Source: VAZQ01 sp963739175
GTDB taxonomy: Bacteria; Pseudomonadota; Alphaproteobacteria; Rhizobiales; Xanthobacteraceae
Length of the DNA stretch: 64,000 nucleotides
Reading direction: 5' to 3'
Assembly (NCBI GenBank): GCA_963739175.1
Contig: CAVTZH010000009.1
Coordinates: 1,550,001-1,614,000 of the forward strand
Shown here: positions 36,312 through 45,785 of the stretch, in pieces
Numbering within the stretch: position 1 is the first letter of the stretch
Layout of the letters: every line of letters begins with the position of its first letter
Program-made: the position numbers and the translations under genes
Notes under the pieces: generated by a model
Told to the model about the DNA's origin: nothing
What the model saw: the letters and a program-made list of their open reading frames with translations, nothing else
Databases searched by the model: none

Positions 36312-36654
36312 TCAAAAAGCAGTGTGAATGACAGTATTATAACAATTGGTTATGAAAGCCTGAAAACCGCGTTTGGGGCCTATCGTTCAATGGCAGGTCG
36401 AACTCGGTCTGGCATAGCTTTCGCTAAACTTCTGACCCCGGCGGACTAACCGACGTCGCAACTGCCGCCTTCAACTGCCGCCTTCAATAAGGCTGAGGAA
36501 GCCGACGCGGCAGCGCCTCCCCCGCCGGCTACGCCCGAAACCACAGCAGCCTCAACGTGAGATTTTGCCGACGGCTGCTATTAGTCCCACAGCGGACATC
36601 CGCCTTGCCGATTCCTATCCGCGCCAGACGCGCGGCAGTGATGCAACTCGGACT
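36312..36654. other. Noncoding gap with a 13-bp tandem duplication
   Basis: No gene supported. The only structure seen is an exact tandem copy of aactgccgccttc at 36460-36472 and 36473-36485, and a proline/alanine-rich pseudo-frame without a start. It separates the small membrane protein gene from the end of the GGDEF-EAL gene. Confidence 0.5.
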
Positions 36655-39029
36655 TCAGGCTACCTTGGTACGGTATCGCAATGCCTCTGTGGACTCGAAT
36701 ACAAGCTCGGATGCAGGAACAGGGCGGCTGAACAGATTTCCTTGCGCCAATTGGCAGCCAGCACTCCGCAGCAGCTCAAACTGCTCCATCGTCTCGACGC
36801 CTTCCGCCGTTGTTTCGATGTCGAGAGTTCGCCCGAGGCCGGCAACTGCACACACGATTGCGGCAGCAATTGCCCTGATCGGGCATGCTTTGAATGAAAG
36901 ACTTGTCGATCTTGATCTTGTCGATCGGAAACATCTGCAAATACTTCATGGAAGAATATCCCGTCCCGAAGTCGTCGAGAACGACGGATACACCGACGTT
37001 CTTGATCTCGCGCAGGATCGCGAGATTTCGTTCATTGCTTTCAAGAAGCACAGCCTCGGTGATTTCAAGCTCGAGCCGCGCGGCCGGCAACCCTGAATTG
37101 GCAAGCGCAGATCGCAGGACGTCCAACAGGTCGCTTTGCTTGAATTGCTCCGGGGAAAGATTGACCGCCACCTTGAGGTGGGCCGGCCATTCCGCCGCAT
37201 CAGCGCACGCCTTCTCCAAAACCCACTTGCCAAGCGGAATGATCAGACCACTCTCCTCCGCAAGTGCGATGAACATGACCGGGATGAATCAGTCCGCGTT
37301 CGGGATGTCGCCAGCGCACCAACGCCTCGGCGCCACGGCATTTCTGACTCTCAACGTCGACGATAGTTTGATAGTAAAGCTCGAATTCGTCGCGCTCTAT
37401 GGCCTGGCGCAGGTCGTTTTCAAGCTCTCGGCGCTCCCGCGCATTTGCTTCCAGGGAGATATCAAACAGACAATATCGATTTCCGCCGTCGGATTTGGCC
37501 TTGTAGAGGGCACGGTCGGCATTTTTGATGAGCGTGTCGGGGTCCGTTCCGTCCTTCGGCGCCGATGCAATGCCGACGCTTGTACCGATTGATAGCCGCC
37601 GGCCGTCGAATTCAAATGATTCGGTGAGGCTGGCGATAATATTGTTGGCCAGGGTGACCACCCCGTGTTCTTGACGCGCGTCGGCCCTATGAATGATCGC
37701 AAATTCATCGCCGCCAAGCCTGACCACGTCATCGGCGTCATCGGTCAATTGCCGCAATCGTTCAGCGACAGCCTGCAACAGAGAATCGCCAACCGCATGG
37801 CCGAGCGTGTCGTTCACTTCTTTGAAGCGGTCAAGATCAAGCAGGAGAACCGTGAACCCACTCCCATGACCGCGTATTTCTGCCAGTGCCTCGCCTGCCC
37901 TTTCCATGAACAGCGTGCGATTGGCGAGGCCAGTCAAGGTGTCGTGGCGCGTCATGCGCGTCAGCTCTCTTGACTTCTGCGTTAGGGATTCTTCGGATCT
38001 GCTCAGCTGACGAACCTGTCTTGTCGCCGCCATAAGAAAGAAAATGGAGCAAGCGAATAATATTGCGCTACCTAATCCTATTGTTGCGGCTCGTCGTCGC
38101 CAATTTGCCAGAGCCGTGTCTTCGGTCACGGAGACATTCACAAACAGCGGATATTCCGGCATGGCGCGGACGGACACATGCCGAACCATGCCGTCCGTTT
38201 TCGCAAGAACGCGAAAGTTCCCATTTTTGCTCGCTATGATCTCTAACCGGTCTGCTTCTTTGGACAGTCTCCTGCCGACGAAGTCTTGACCCTGCGGATA
38301 GCGCGCCAGAATGACCCCATCCGGGTTCACCAACGTGAATAGAAGGCTTTGCACGGATCGGATCGATCCGTAGATGTCTTCGAAATATTTGGTGTTCACC
38401 CCAGCGAAGACAATTCCGGCGAAGACTCCGCTCGAGCTCTCTAGGCGCCGGGCAAAGACAATCGTCCAAGTTCCATCGACCCTGTTCCTGACCGGAATTG
38501 ATGTGCTCAAATGATTGTCGGTCCGGGCGCGTGCATCCTGGAAATAATCGCGGTCCACGACATTGATGTTCGGCGTGGGCCAGCCAGCAGTCGTAACCAC
38601 AACCCGCCCATTGCTGTCTGCAACGGCGATATTGAATGCCTGTGGCAGGCGGCCGCGGTGTTCTATGAGCAAATCGTATAGTGCTATTCGGTTGAATGTG
38701 GCACGCACGCCGAGAGGTGTGTCGAGATCCTGGGTTTTGTTCGACCGAACGATCTCAAGGAGTGTGGCGTCAACCGCATGGATCGAGCGAGAGAGTTGGC
38801 TGGCCAACATGTTCGCGATATTGCCCGAGTCGGCAATGGCGTCGTTGATCGCGTCCCGTCTGAGTTCCCAGATCGTCCATCCGACGGCGGTGCCCGAGAT
38901 TCCCAGAAGCAATATGGCGCCCGCCCACAGACGTCGTAGACGACGGATGTGAGGGACGGCAGCGGCACCCGCCATTCGCGGCGCCAATTCACCACTTCTA
39001 TGCAGATGAGGCACGGAGCTTCCAACCAT
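36655..39029 (-). CDS. Membrane PDC-GGDEF-EAL cyclic-di-GMP enzyme (two frame breaks)
   Basis: About 790 residues. The first transmembrane helix is at 35-55 (WAGAILLLGISGTAVGWTIW), a periplasmic PDC/CACHE-like sensor at about 60-320, and the second helix at about 325 (GLGSAILFACSIFFLMAATR). GGDEF domain: HDTLTGLANRTLF, LLLDLDRFKEVNDTLGHAVG and the intact active site VVRLGGDEFAI. The inhibitory RxxD site before it is missing. EAL domain: GAEALVRWRHPERGLI, then after a break near 37270 LAEESGLIIPLGKWVLEKAC, LELEITEAVLLESNE and VVLDDFGTGYSSMKYL. After a second break near 36870 comes ETTAEGVETMEQF. Both active sites are readable, so it could make or break c-di-GMP; the real balance is unknown. 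Confidence 0.88.
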
Positions 39030-39263
39030 CCCGCGTGAGCCCGGGTCGGTGGCGGCCCGACGGCCTCCCTAGTGTAGGTTAGGGGCGACAAATATTGGTT
39101 TAAGGCGCGGGGCTCGATCGCTGCGGGGTTAACCGATTGCTAATGAATGGACCTTGAGATTTCCACCCCTGGCCGATTGCGGAAGTGTAATCGGACAGGA
39201 AGGCTGTCCGGTCAGCAAACTGAAGCCGACATGCCGTAGTCTGGAAAGACAGAACCCTAGCTC

Positions 39264-39510
39264 GATATCGGCAAATGTTCGCAAGAGACCGGTTGTAACT
39301 GACTGACAAGCACCCAGTGCAGCCAGTGGCTGCTCACACAATTTTCGCAGCGGACGCGTGAGCTGGAGTAAGCGGGTCTCTGGAGCCAAACACCTAGCGC
39401 TCTTGGCAGCAAGTGCGCATTTTTGCGCGCCAGTCTCCGGTCGCGATTTTTCAATATCCAAAATTTGTTGCTTGAGACTTGGTTCGAAGTCACTGGGACA
39501 AGTTTGGAGT
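39264..39510 (+). repeat. tRNA-Gln-linked repeat, copy D (tRNA part deleted)
   Basis: Matches the left part of copy B (gatat..., gagaccggttgtaactgactgac, cgcagcggacgcg) and then the right end of copies A-C (gcgcgccagtctccggtcgc, gatttttcaatatcc, ttgcttgagacttggttcg). The middle with the tRNA fragment is missing. More diverged than the others. The remaining DNA from 39511 to 40059 and from 39030 to 39263 has no recognisable gene. Confidence 0.7.
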
Positions 39511-40059
39511 GGTCTCAGTTGCGCCTTCGTGCCGAAGTTCGAGCGCATGTCTGCTGTTTGGTCGCTTTCGGGGGCAAAGCGGACATGGCGCCATCATCGC
39601 CAAACCGATGCGAGTGACCCATAGGCGACATGGGAGACTGTATTCGCTTGCGGGAGCGCTATGGAGGTGCGGCGCTGTCGTGCGGTCTGCATCGGATCGA
39701 GCGATTGATGCGATCACAAGCTCTCAAAGCACGTCCGCGTCGGCGCCGCCTTAGGCCCCAAGCTACCGCGCCCATCCTCGACTTTACCAGGCTGTGCAAA
39801 AAAGCTTGGTACCGGCACTGCCGCAGAACGTCGTTGGCATTCGCGCGCCTGAACGCAATTTTCCTGGAATCCGTTCTGTTAACTGCCCTTGCGCTCTCTA
39901 GACCTCTGTTGCGTCCGTTTGAATATGCAAGTGCAGCGAACCGGCCCGGCCATCTTGTCTACAAACGGAAATCGGGTCAGATTTGGCCTCGAACCGGCGT
40001 CCATCTGGAGAATGTCGGGTCAAATGCCAGCGTCTGGGTCGACCTAAGTGAGGAAACAC

Positions 40060-41109
40060 ATGGCCAATCGCCCTCTAGCCATAGCTTCGGTGTTCGTCGC
40101 ACTCCTCGCCGGAATAGCCGCCCCGCACGCCCAGGTGTTCAGCCTGCAGCGGAAAACGTTGGACGAGGTGGAAGCCGCGCAGCAGGCCGCGAAAGAGGCG
40201 GCAGAGTTCGAACATCTGGGCACGCTGGCGCGCCTTTGCCTGCTGCCGCCGAGCCGCAGCGAGGACCTCAGCGATAAGGTTCCGCCCTATGTGGCGGACC
40301 CGACCAAGGCGCCTGCGCGCGCGACGTGGTACGGCGACCCAGCCAAGGTTTTCGACAATTTCTACTTCATCGGCGGCAAGGTGCATTCGTCTTGGGCGCT
40401 GAAAACGAGCGAGGGGCTGATCGTCTTCGACACGATCTACCCCTACAATTCCGAAGAGCTCGTCATCGGCGGCCTGCAGAAACTCGGGTTGGATCCCAAG
40501 GACATCAAGTATCTCATCATCTCGCACGCCCATCAGGATCACATCGGCGGGGCCGAGATGATTCAGACGCGCTATAAATCGCGCGTGGTTATGTCGGCGC
40601 CCGACTGGGACCTTGTCGAGAAGCTGCCGAACCGCTTCAAAACCATGGCGCCGAAACGCGACATCGTGGCGGCCGACGGCATGAAGATCACGCTGGGCGA
40701 AGCGGAGGTCAGCCTCTGGTTCACGCCCGGACACACTGACGGAACCCAGTCCTTCACCTTCCAAGTGCTCGACCGCGGTAAGCCGGTGAATGTCGTCTAT
40801 TCCGGCGGCACCGCGCTCGTTTACGAATGGTCCCTGCCTGAGTGGAGCATCAGAAACCTCGAGACCTACATGGCTTCGCAACGTCATCTCGCGGCGAAAG
40901 CCAAAGAGACCAACGCGACCGTCCTCATTTCCAATCATTCCGAATTCGACAGCGCCTACAACAAGACCCGCATGCTGGCCGGCCGTGGCGACGGTCCGCA
41001 CCCCTTCGAAAGTGGCGCCGACTGGGTGCAGCGTTACTTCAAGGTCTCGGAGAACTGCGCGCGCGCAACGCAGCTTAAGGTCAAACAGATGCCGACCGCA
41101 CTGCGATGA
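40060..41109 (+). CDS. Secreted metallo-beta-lactamase-fold hydrolase (subclass B3-like)
   Basis: 349 residues with a signal peptide (MANRPLAIASVFVALLAGIA, cleavage after PHAQ). Zinc sites: SHAHQDHIGGAEM (H-x-H-x-D-H), TPGHTDGTQSFTF and LISNHSEFDSAYN. The region FDNFYFIGGKVHSSWALKTS is typical of B3-like MBL-fold proteins. It could hydrolyse a beta-lactam or another ester/lactone; the sequence cannot decide. The ATG at 40060 with gtgagga upstream is chosen over a GTG at 40048. Intact. Confidence 0.88.
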   Translation: MANRPLAIASVFVALLAGIAAPHAQVFSLQRKTLDEVEAAQQAAKEAAEFEHLGTLARLCLLPPSRSEDLSDKVPPYVADPTKAPARATWYGDPAKVFDNFYFIGGKVHSSWALKTSEGLIVFDTIYPYNSEELVIGGLQKLGLDPKDIKYLIISHAHQDHIGGAEMIQTRYKSRVVMSAPDWDLVEKLPNRFKTMAPKRDIVAADGMKITLGEAEVSLWFTPGHTDGTQSFTFQVLDRGKPVNVVYSGGTALVYEWSLPEWSIRNLETYMASQRHLAAKAKETNATVLISNHSEFDSAYNKTRMLAGRGDGPHPFESGADWVQRYFKVSENCARATQLKVKQMPTALR

Positions 41110-41366
41110 TGCGCGCGGGCTCCCGCCACGCGGCGCACACCGTGGTGAAAAGTTGCTAACCTCGCGTGGGTATCAAGCCCGAATAGACTTCGTCAGCCGC
41201 AAAATTTTACAAATCCCGTTCGCGCGCCGTCGCGGCAACGGTCCGCAACAAGTTCTGCTGCTGGCCCAAAGCGGAACCAAAGGGATGTCCGCGACGATGT
41301 CCGTTGTTGGGGAGAACAGCGGACATGATCTGATAGTCCGCAGATGTCGGCTTATGGTGGCCAAGG

Positions 41367-42365
41367 TCACTCGGGCTGAAGACCGGCATCCCTGGCCAAC
41401 TGGGTCCAGCGCAGGATGTCGGCGGCGAGATGCGCCGGCATCTCGCTCGGTCCCACCCAGGCGGGTTGCGTGCCGCCCGCCATGAGTTGACGGTTCATCT
41501 CCGGATCGGTCGCAAAGGCCTTCAGCGCCCGCTCCAGTACCGCGACGACCTCCGGCGGAAGCCCGGCGGGGCCGAAGACCCCGGCCCAACCGGTCGGATT
41601 GATTCCAGGTGAAAAGGTTTCGTCGAAAGTCGGAATGTCCGGCAACAGGGGCGTGCGGGTCTTGGTGCTAACCGCGATGGCGCGGGCCTTTCCCGCATTG
41701 ATCTGAGGGACCGCCAAGGTCGTATCAACCACCATGATCCTGATGTGGCCGGAGATCAGGTCAGTTAGCCCCTGCGCGTTGCTCCGATACGACACGCGCG
41801 CCATCTCCACGCCTGCGGCGCGCCGCAGCAGCTCGCCGCTGATCAGCCCGCCCGAATTGCCGTAGCCGTATTCGAGCTTGCCTGGATTGGCCTTGAGATA
41901 GTCGACCAATTCGGCCGCGCTCTGAACCGGCAGGGCGGGATGAACGATCAGCACGTTGCAAAAATCGAACAACCGGGCGACCGGCGTGAAGCTCTTGACC
42001 GGATCGTACAGCACCTTCTTGTACGTGCTCCGCACGACCGAATGCGTGGTGTTGCCGCCGATCAGAAGCGTGTAACCGTCCGGACGCGCATTGGCGACGC
42101 TGGCCGCGCCGATCATGCCGGTGGCGCCCGGCTTGTTCTCGATCACGAACGGCTGACCCTGCCGGTTCGTGAGATATTGCGCCAGTTGGCGCGAGTTCAC
42201 GTCGGTTACCGTTCCGGCCGCGAACGGAACGACGATCGTGACCGGGCGCGCAGGATAGGATTGCGACTCCGCCCGCAGCGAGAACAGCGCGGCTGCCACC
42301 GCCACCGTTGATGCGATAACGATGTCCCGGCGCCACCATTTCAAAAGCGTAGCGGTGTCCTGCAT
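41367..42365 (-). CDS. Bug/TctC-family periplasmic solute-binding protein
   Basis: 332-residue extracytoplasmic receptor of the tripartite tricarboxylate transporter type. An N-terminal signal or anchor segment (IVIASTVAVAAALFSL) is followed by the family motif SYPARPVTIVVPFAAGTVTD, then VIENKPGATGMIGAASVANA, YTLLIGGNTTHSV and LEYGYGNSGGLISGELL. No membrane subunits (TctA, TctB) are nearby, as is usual for orphan Bug proteins of these bacteria. The ligand is unknown, often a carboxylate. It lies 42 bp after the flavin reductase gene on the same strand, so the two are probably cotranscribed. Confidence 0.92.
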   Translation of the reverse strand: MQDTATLLKWWRRDIVIASTVAVAAALFSLRAESQSYPARPVTIVVPFAAGTVTDVNSRQLAQYLTNRQGQPFVIENKPGATGMIGAASVANARPDGYTLLIGGNTTHSVVRSTYKKVLYDPVKSFTPVARLFDFCNVLIVHPALPVQSAAELVDYLKANPGKLEYGYGNSGGLISGELLRRAAGVEMARVSYRSNAQGLTDLISGHIRIMVVDTTLAVPQINAGKARAIAVSTKTRTPLLPDIPTFDETFSPGINPTGWAGVFGPAGLPPEVVAVLERALKAFATDPEMNRQLMAGGTQPAWVGPSEMPAHLAADILRWTQLARDAGLQPE

Positions 42366-42407
42366 CTATCTTTTTGACCAGCCGTTGACTTGCAGCCCCA
42401 TAGGTTG

Positions 42408-43094
42408 TCAGCCGGCGGCGACGACCTTGCCTTTCGACTCGCCGCCCATCCCGCGCTTGAATGCATCGGCGAGACCGTACTTCTCCACCGGCATGGTGAA
42501 CACGGATTCCACCGATGTGTAGTCGAGATATCCGAGGCGCGCGAGAGGACGAATTCGCGCAATGTCCACCTTGCCGTCCTTTGTAAGGAACTCGTCCTTG
42601 ATGTGGACGGCGATGACCTTGCCGATCACAACGTGGAACGCCGTTTCGGCGGTATTGCCCGGTAGCACTAGGGTCGATTGATGAACGCATTCGAAGTAAA
42701 TCGGCGAGGCCGCGACCCGCGGCGGTTTGACGTAGAGTGAGGGCGCTTTCTCCAGGCGGGCGAGCTCGAATTCGTCGACGTCGGAATCAACGTACATCGC
42801 GGTCGTATTCACCGCCTCGCGCAGATCAAAGGTCGCCATGTTGAACACGAACTCGCCGGTCTCTTGCACATTGCGGACGCTGTGCTTGCGCTCGGCCCCC
42901 GCGGGATGGGCTGATGCCGCGAACATGATGTAGGGCGGATCCCAGCCGACGATGTTGAACTGGCTGAAGGGGGCGAGATTCGCCGAGCCTTTGCGGTCGA
43001 GCGTGGAAATCCATGCGATCGGGCGCGGCACCACGCAGCTCTTGAACGGGTTGAACGGCAGGCCGTGATTGTTCTTGTCGGTTTCATAGTGCAT
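42408..43094 (-). CDS. Flavin reductase family protein
   Basis: 228-residue FMN-binding split-barrel protein. Marks: FKSCVVPRPIAWISTLDRKG, NLAPFSQFNIVGWDPPYIMF (flavin-binding strand) and SVRNVQETGEFVFNMATFDL. Such proteins reduce flavin for a partner monooxygenase or act on flavin-linked substrates; no monooxygenase is next to it here. Pairing with a downstream Bug protein hints at breakdown of an imported aromatic or carboxylic compound, which is an inference only. Confidence 0.9.
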   Translation of the reverse strand: MHYETDKNNHGLPFNPFKSCVVPRPIAWISTLDRKGSANLAPFSQFNIVGWDPPYIMFAASAHPAGAERKHSVRNVQETGEFVFNMATFDLREAVNTTAMYVDSDVDEFELARLEKAPSLYVKPPRVAASPIYFECVHQSTLVLPGNTAETAFHVVIGKVIAVHIKDEFLTKDGKVDIARIRPLARLGYLDYTSVESVFTMPVEKYGLADAFKRGMGGESKGKVVAAG

Positions 43095-43128
43095 GGGCGT
43101 TGTCCGTTCTGTCGGCGGAGCCGACGGC

Positions 43129-43191
43129 CTACGCCGCGGCTGGACGGATTATAAGGCAGCGCGCTTCGCTGTTGAATGCGAGTTTGGTCAT
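43129..43191 (-). CDS. Possible leader or remnant peptide (20 aa)
   Basis: MTKLAFNSEARCLIIRPAAA, from an ATG at 43191 with a strong ggagg ribosome-binding site 6-10 bp upstream, 34 bp before the flavin reductase gene. The Shine-Dalgarno signal is better than that of the reductase itself. It may be a leader peptide or the start of a deleted gene joined to the reductase gene. Low certainty. Confidence 0.3.
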   Translation of the reverse strand: MTKLAFNSEARCLIIRPAAA

Positions 43192-43283
43192 TGTGTCCTC
43201 CCTCGTTAGACGACCATACGCGTCGACGCGGCGGTCTGTCTTAAAAGACGCTTTCACAGTCCAATATCACGAATTTTGGACCT

Positions 43284-43686
43284 GAGACTGGGTTGTATCT
43301 GACTGGGGGCAACACCCTGCACCAGGTGGCTGCTTCGCAGGATTTCTGCAGCGGACGCGCGAAAAGTCTCTGGTCCCGATGTGTTCCGAAATCAGGCGAA
43401 TTGTGCCCGACATTTCAAAGGGCATTTTCAGAAACGGCATTTCCAGGTTCAAATCCTGGCACCCCAGCGAACCAGTCCCGTCTCTCTGGGGCATGTCCGG
43501 CACATAAAAATTACTGCGGCATTTCCGCGAGTTAATGGGACGTTGCGGAGTCTCTGAGGCGAGATTTCCTGAAAATCCGGCGGCATCCAATGAACTTAAC
43601 GCGCCAGTCTCTGGTCGCGATTTTTCGATATCCGAATTTTGTTGCTTGAGACTCGGTTCGAAAGCACTGAAACCGGTTCGGTTGGT
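43284..43686 (+). repeat. tRNA-Gln-linked repeat, copy C (with tRNA 3' fragment)
   Basis: About 400 bp, collinear with copy B. The fragment 43443-43466 repeats the T arm and acceptor 3' strand of tRNA-Gln with two changes (ttcaaat in the loop, CACCCCA in the acceptor). It is followed by gcgaaccagtcccgtctct, and the right part ends with ttgcttgagactcggttcg. The remaining sequence to 43845 has no gene. Confidence 0.85.
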
Positions 43687-43845
43687 TAGATTGTGCAAGT
43701 CTCGACGACAACGATGACGGCGCAATTGTCCCACTCGCAATTGCCTGTTCCAATCTCCGCTTATGGACGCAAAGCGAAAATCACAGCTGAAAAGTTGTCA
43801 CTAGTCATTGTGTGCGGCCGGGCTGCGGACCTTCGGCCCGGCAGA

Positions 43846-44529
43846 TTATTGATGGGGCACTTGCGGGCCGACCCAGGTGCCCGGCGGCAAGGCGGGCAAT
43901 TCGGCCGCCAATCCGTCGATAATACCCTGCACGAGGCTGTCACCCAGTGCACCAGATTTTTTCTTTGGTCCGACGAGCCCATCGGCCAGCAGCAGAGTGA
44001 GACCATGCACGAGGGACCAGCACGCCAGGATCGCGCCGGCAATCTTCCGTTCGTTGCGGGGAGCATCCGGAATGGTGCGCCCCAGACCGCCCGCAATGAT
44101 CACGCCGGCGAGCAGAGACTTGGCCTTCTCGGCTTCGGCCAGTTCGATGGCCGGGCGGCTGCGCTCGGGACCGCTCAGATAGCTTCCGAACATCAAGCTG
44201 TAGAGCGCCGGGTTTTCAACGCCATGGTCGATGTACGCGCGCAACATCGCGAACAACTGCTCGCGAGGACGGCCGAGGCCCGCGATCTCGCTGGTCATGC
44301 GCTTGGCCAGCATCTCAAACCCCGCGGCTGAGACGGCCGCCAAAAGCTCACGCTTGTCGGCAAAGTGCTTGTAAGGGGCGTTGTGGCTGACGCCCGCTCG
44401 CCTGGCGAGCTCGCGCAGCGAAAACTCAAGGCTCTGGGTTTCACGCAGGATTTCCAGCGCGGCCTTGACGATCGCACGGCGCAGATCGCCGTGGTGGTAG
44501 GGGCGCTCGTGGGATTGGGGCTTAGGCAT
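43846..44529 (-). CDS. TetR/AcrR-family repressor
   Basis: 227 residues. N-terminal helix-turn-helix: RAIVKAALEILRETQSLEFS, LRELARRAGVSHNAPYKHFA, then DKRELLAAVSAAGFEML. The C-terminal ligand domain resembles TetR_C_33-like proteins (MLRAYIDHGVENPALYSLMF). Divergent from the RND efflux operon; the intergenic region has three copies of a 20-bp motif that are probable binding sites, so it likely represses both itself and the pump. Intact. Confidence 0.92.
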   Translation of the reverse strand: MPKPQSHERPYHHGDLRRAIVKAALEILRETQSLEFSLRELARRAGVSHNAPYKHFADKRELLAAVSAAGFEMLAKRMTSEIAGLGRPREQLFAMLRAYIDHGVENPALYSLMFGSYLSGPERSRPAIELAEAEKAKSLLAGVIIAGGLGRTIPDAPRNERKIAGAILACWSLVHGLTLLLADGLVGPKKKSGALGDSLVQGIIDGLAAELPALPPGTWVGPQVPHQ

Positions 44530-44568
44530 CGCTCGGCAAACCTTTGGGTTCGCTCACATTTAGCCGCC

Positions 44569-44675
44569 AAAGTTGGCGATGTCAACATAATGCATATCAG
44601 CCATTCCATATTGTGACCCGGTCCAATGTAGACATTGCCAACTTTGATCCCTATTAAAGTTGTCAACGTCAACAT
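44569..44675. promoter_or_regulatory. Three operator-like 20-bp motifs between tetR and the RND operon
   Basis: AAAGTTGGCGATGTCAACAT at 44569-44588, the same motif inverted at 44626-44645 (ATGTAGACATTGCCAACTTT), and a third direct copy at 44656-44675 (AAAGTTGTCAACGTCAACAT). Each contains GTTG-N7-CAAC or a close form, a dyad typical of TetR-family sites. The third ends 24 bp before the adaptor ATG. The consensus is AAAGTTGNCRAYGTCWACAT. Confidence 0.75.
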
Positions 44676-44699
44676 CGCTTATTTCGTGGAGTTCAAAAC

Positions 44700-45785
44700 A
44701 TGCGGTTCTGCATCCTTCTCCTCACGGTTCTGGTCGTGCTTGCCGGCTGCAAGCCAGAGGACGCGCCGGCGACACTCCGGCTGGTCCGCACGCTCGTCGT
44801 CGATCCCAAATCTATCCGCCAAGACCGCGACGTGATCGGCGAGGTCAAGCCGCGATACGAGAGCGATCTGTCGTTCCGCGTCGCCGGGAAGGTGCTCTCC
44901 CGGCTCGTGGATGTCGGAGTTTCGGTCAACCAAGGCGACACGCTGGCGACACTCGACACCCAGGATTATCGGAACCGTCTTCGATCAGCGGAAGCGGACG
45001 TCCGCTCCGCCGAGGCCGCGCTTGTAGAGGCGCAGGGCGCGGAGGGGCGCCAAGCCAAGCTCTTGAAGGACGGTTGGGCGACGAGAGCGACCTATGACAC
45101 CGTGCTGCGCAATCTCCGTACCGCCGAAGCCAAGCTGGCTGCCGCCAGGGCCAATCTCGACCTTACTCGCGACCAACTTAACTACACCGAACTCAAGGCC
45201 GATTTCGACGGCGTGATTACCGCCGTCGGCGCGGAACCAGGCCAGAATGTCAACGCCGGCCAAATGGTCGTGAAGCTGGCGCGACCGGACGACAGGGATG
45301 GCGTCTTCAACATCGCCGAGACGGCCCTCACTGATGTCAGTGACGCGCACCCCGAAGTAATCGTCTGGCCGCTGTCAAACGCGAACCTGACAGTGGAAGG
45401 GGTGGTGCGGGAGATCTCTCCGGTCGCCGATCCGGCGACGCGTACCTACACAGTGAAAGTCACGCTGAAAAATCCGCCGCCGCAAGTTCGCTTCGGCATG
45501 AGTATCGGTGGCCGCTTGAAAGGGTCAGCCGATCTCGCGGTCGCGCTGCCGCTCTCCGCTGTTTTTGAAAAGAACGGTTCGCCAGCAGTCTGGGTGCTCG
45601 ACCAGCAATCGAGCAGTCTTGCTCTGAGGCCCATCGCTGTCGCTCGCTATGAAGCACATACCGTCGTCGTCGGCAGCGGCCTGGCAAAAGGGGACGTCGT
45701 CGTCACCGCGGGCGTGAATACCCTGACGGTCGGCCAGAAGGTCCGGCTAGCCGAAGCAACTCTGGTCGGGAGTAACAACCGATGA
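44700..45785 (+). CDS. RND efflux periplasmic adaptor (lipoprotein)
   Basis: 361-residue membrane fusion protein linking an RND pump to an outer-membrane channel. Lipoprotein signal with lipobox VLAGC (residues 13-17) in MRFCILLLTVLVVLAGCKPE. The biotinyl-lipoyl-like halves are ESDLSFRVAGKVLSRLVDVG and YTELKADFDGVITAVGAEPG, around a coiled-coil hairpin (about residues 95-160, LRSAEADVRSAEAALVEAQG). The stop overlaps the pump start (ATGA). Probably controlled by the TetR protein. Confidence 0.93.
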   Translation: MRFCILLLTVLVVLAGCKPEDAPATLRLVRTLVVDPKSIRQDRDVIGEVKPRYESDLSFRVAGKVLSRLVDVGVSVNQGDTLATLDTQDYRNRLRSAEADVRSAEAALVEAQGAEGRQAKLLKDGWATRATYDTVLRNLRTAEAKLAAARANLDLTRDQLNYTELKADFDGVITAVGAEPGQNVNAGQMVVKLARPDDRDGVFNIAETALTDVSDAHPEVIVWPLSNANLTVEGVVREISPVADPATRTYTVKVTLKNPPPQVRFGMSIGGRLKGSADLAVALPLSAVFEKNGSPAVWVLDQQSSSLALRPIAVARYEAHTVVVGSGLAKGDVVVTAGVNTLTVGQKVRLAEATLVGSNNR

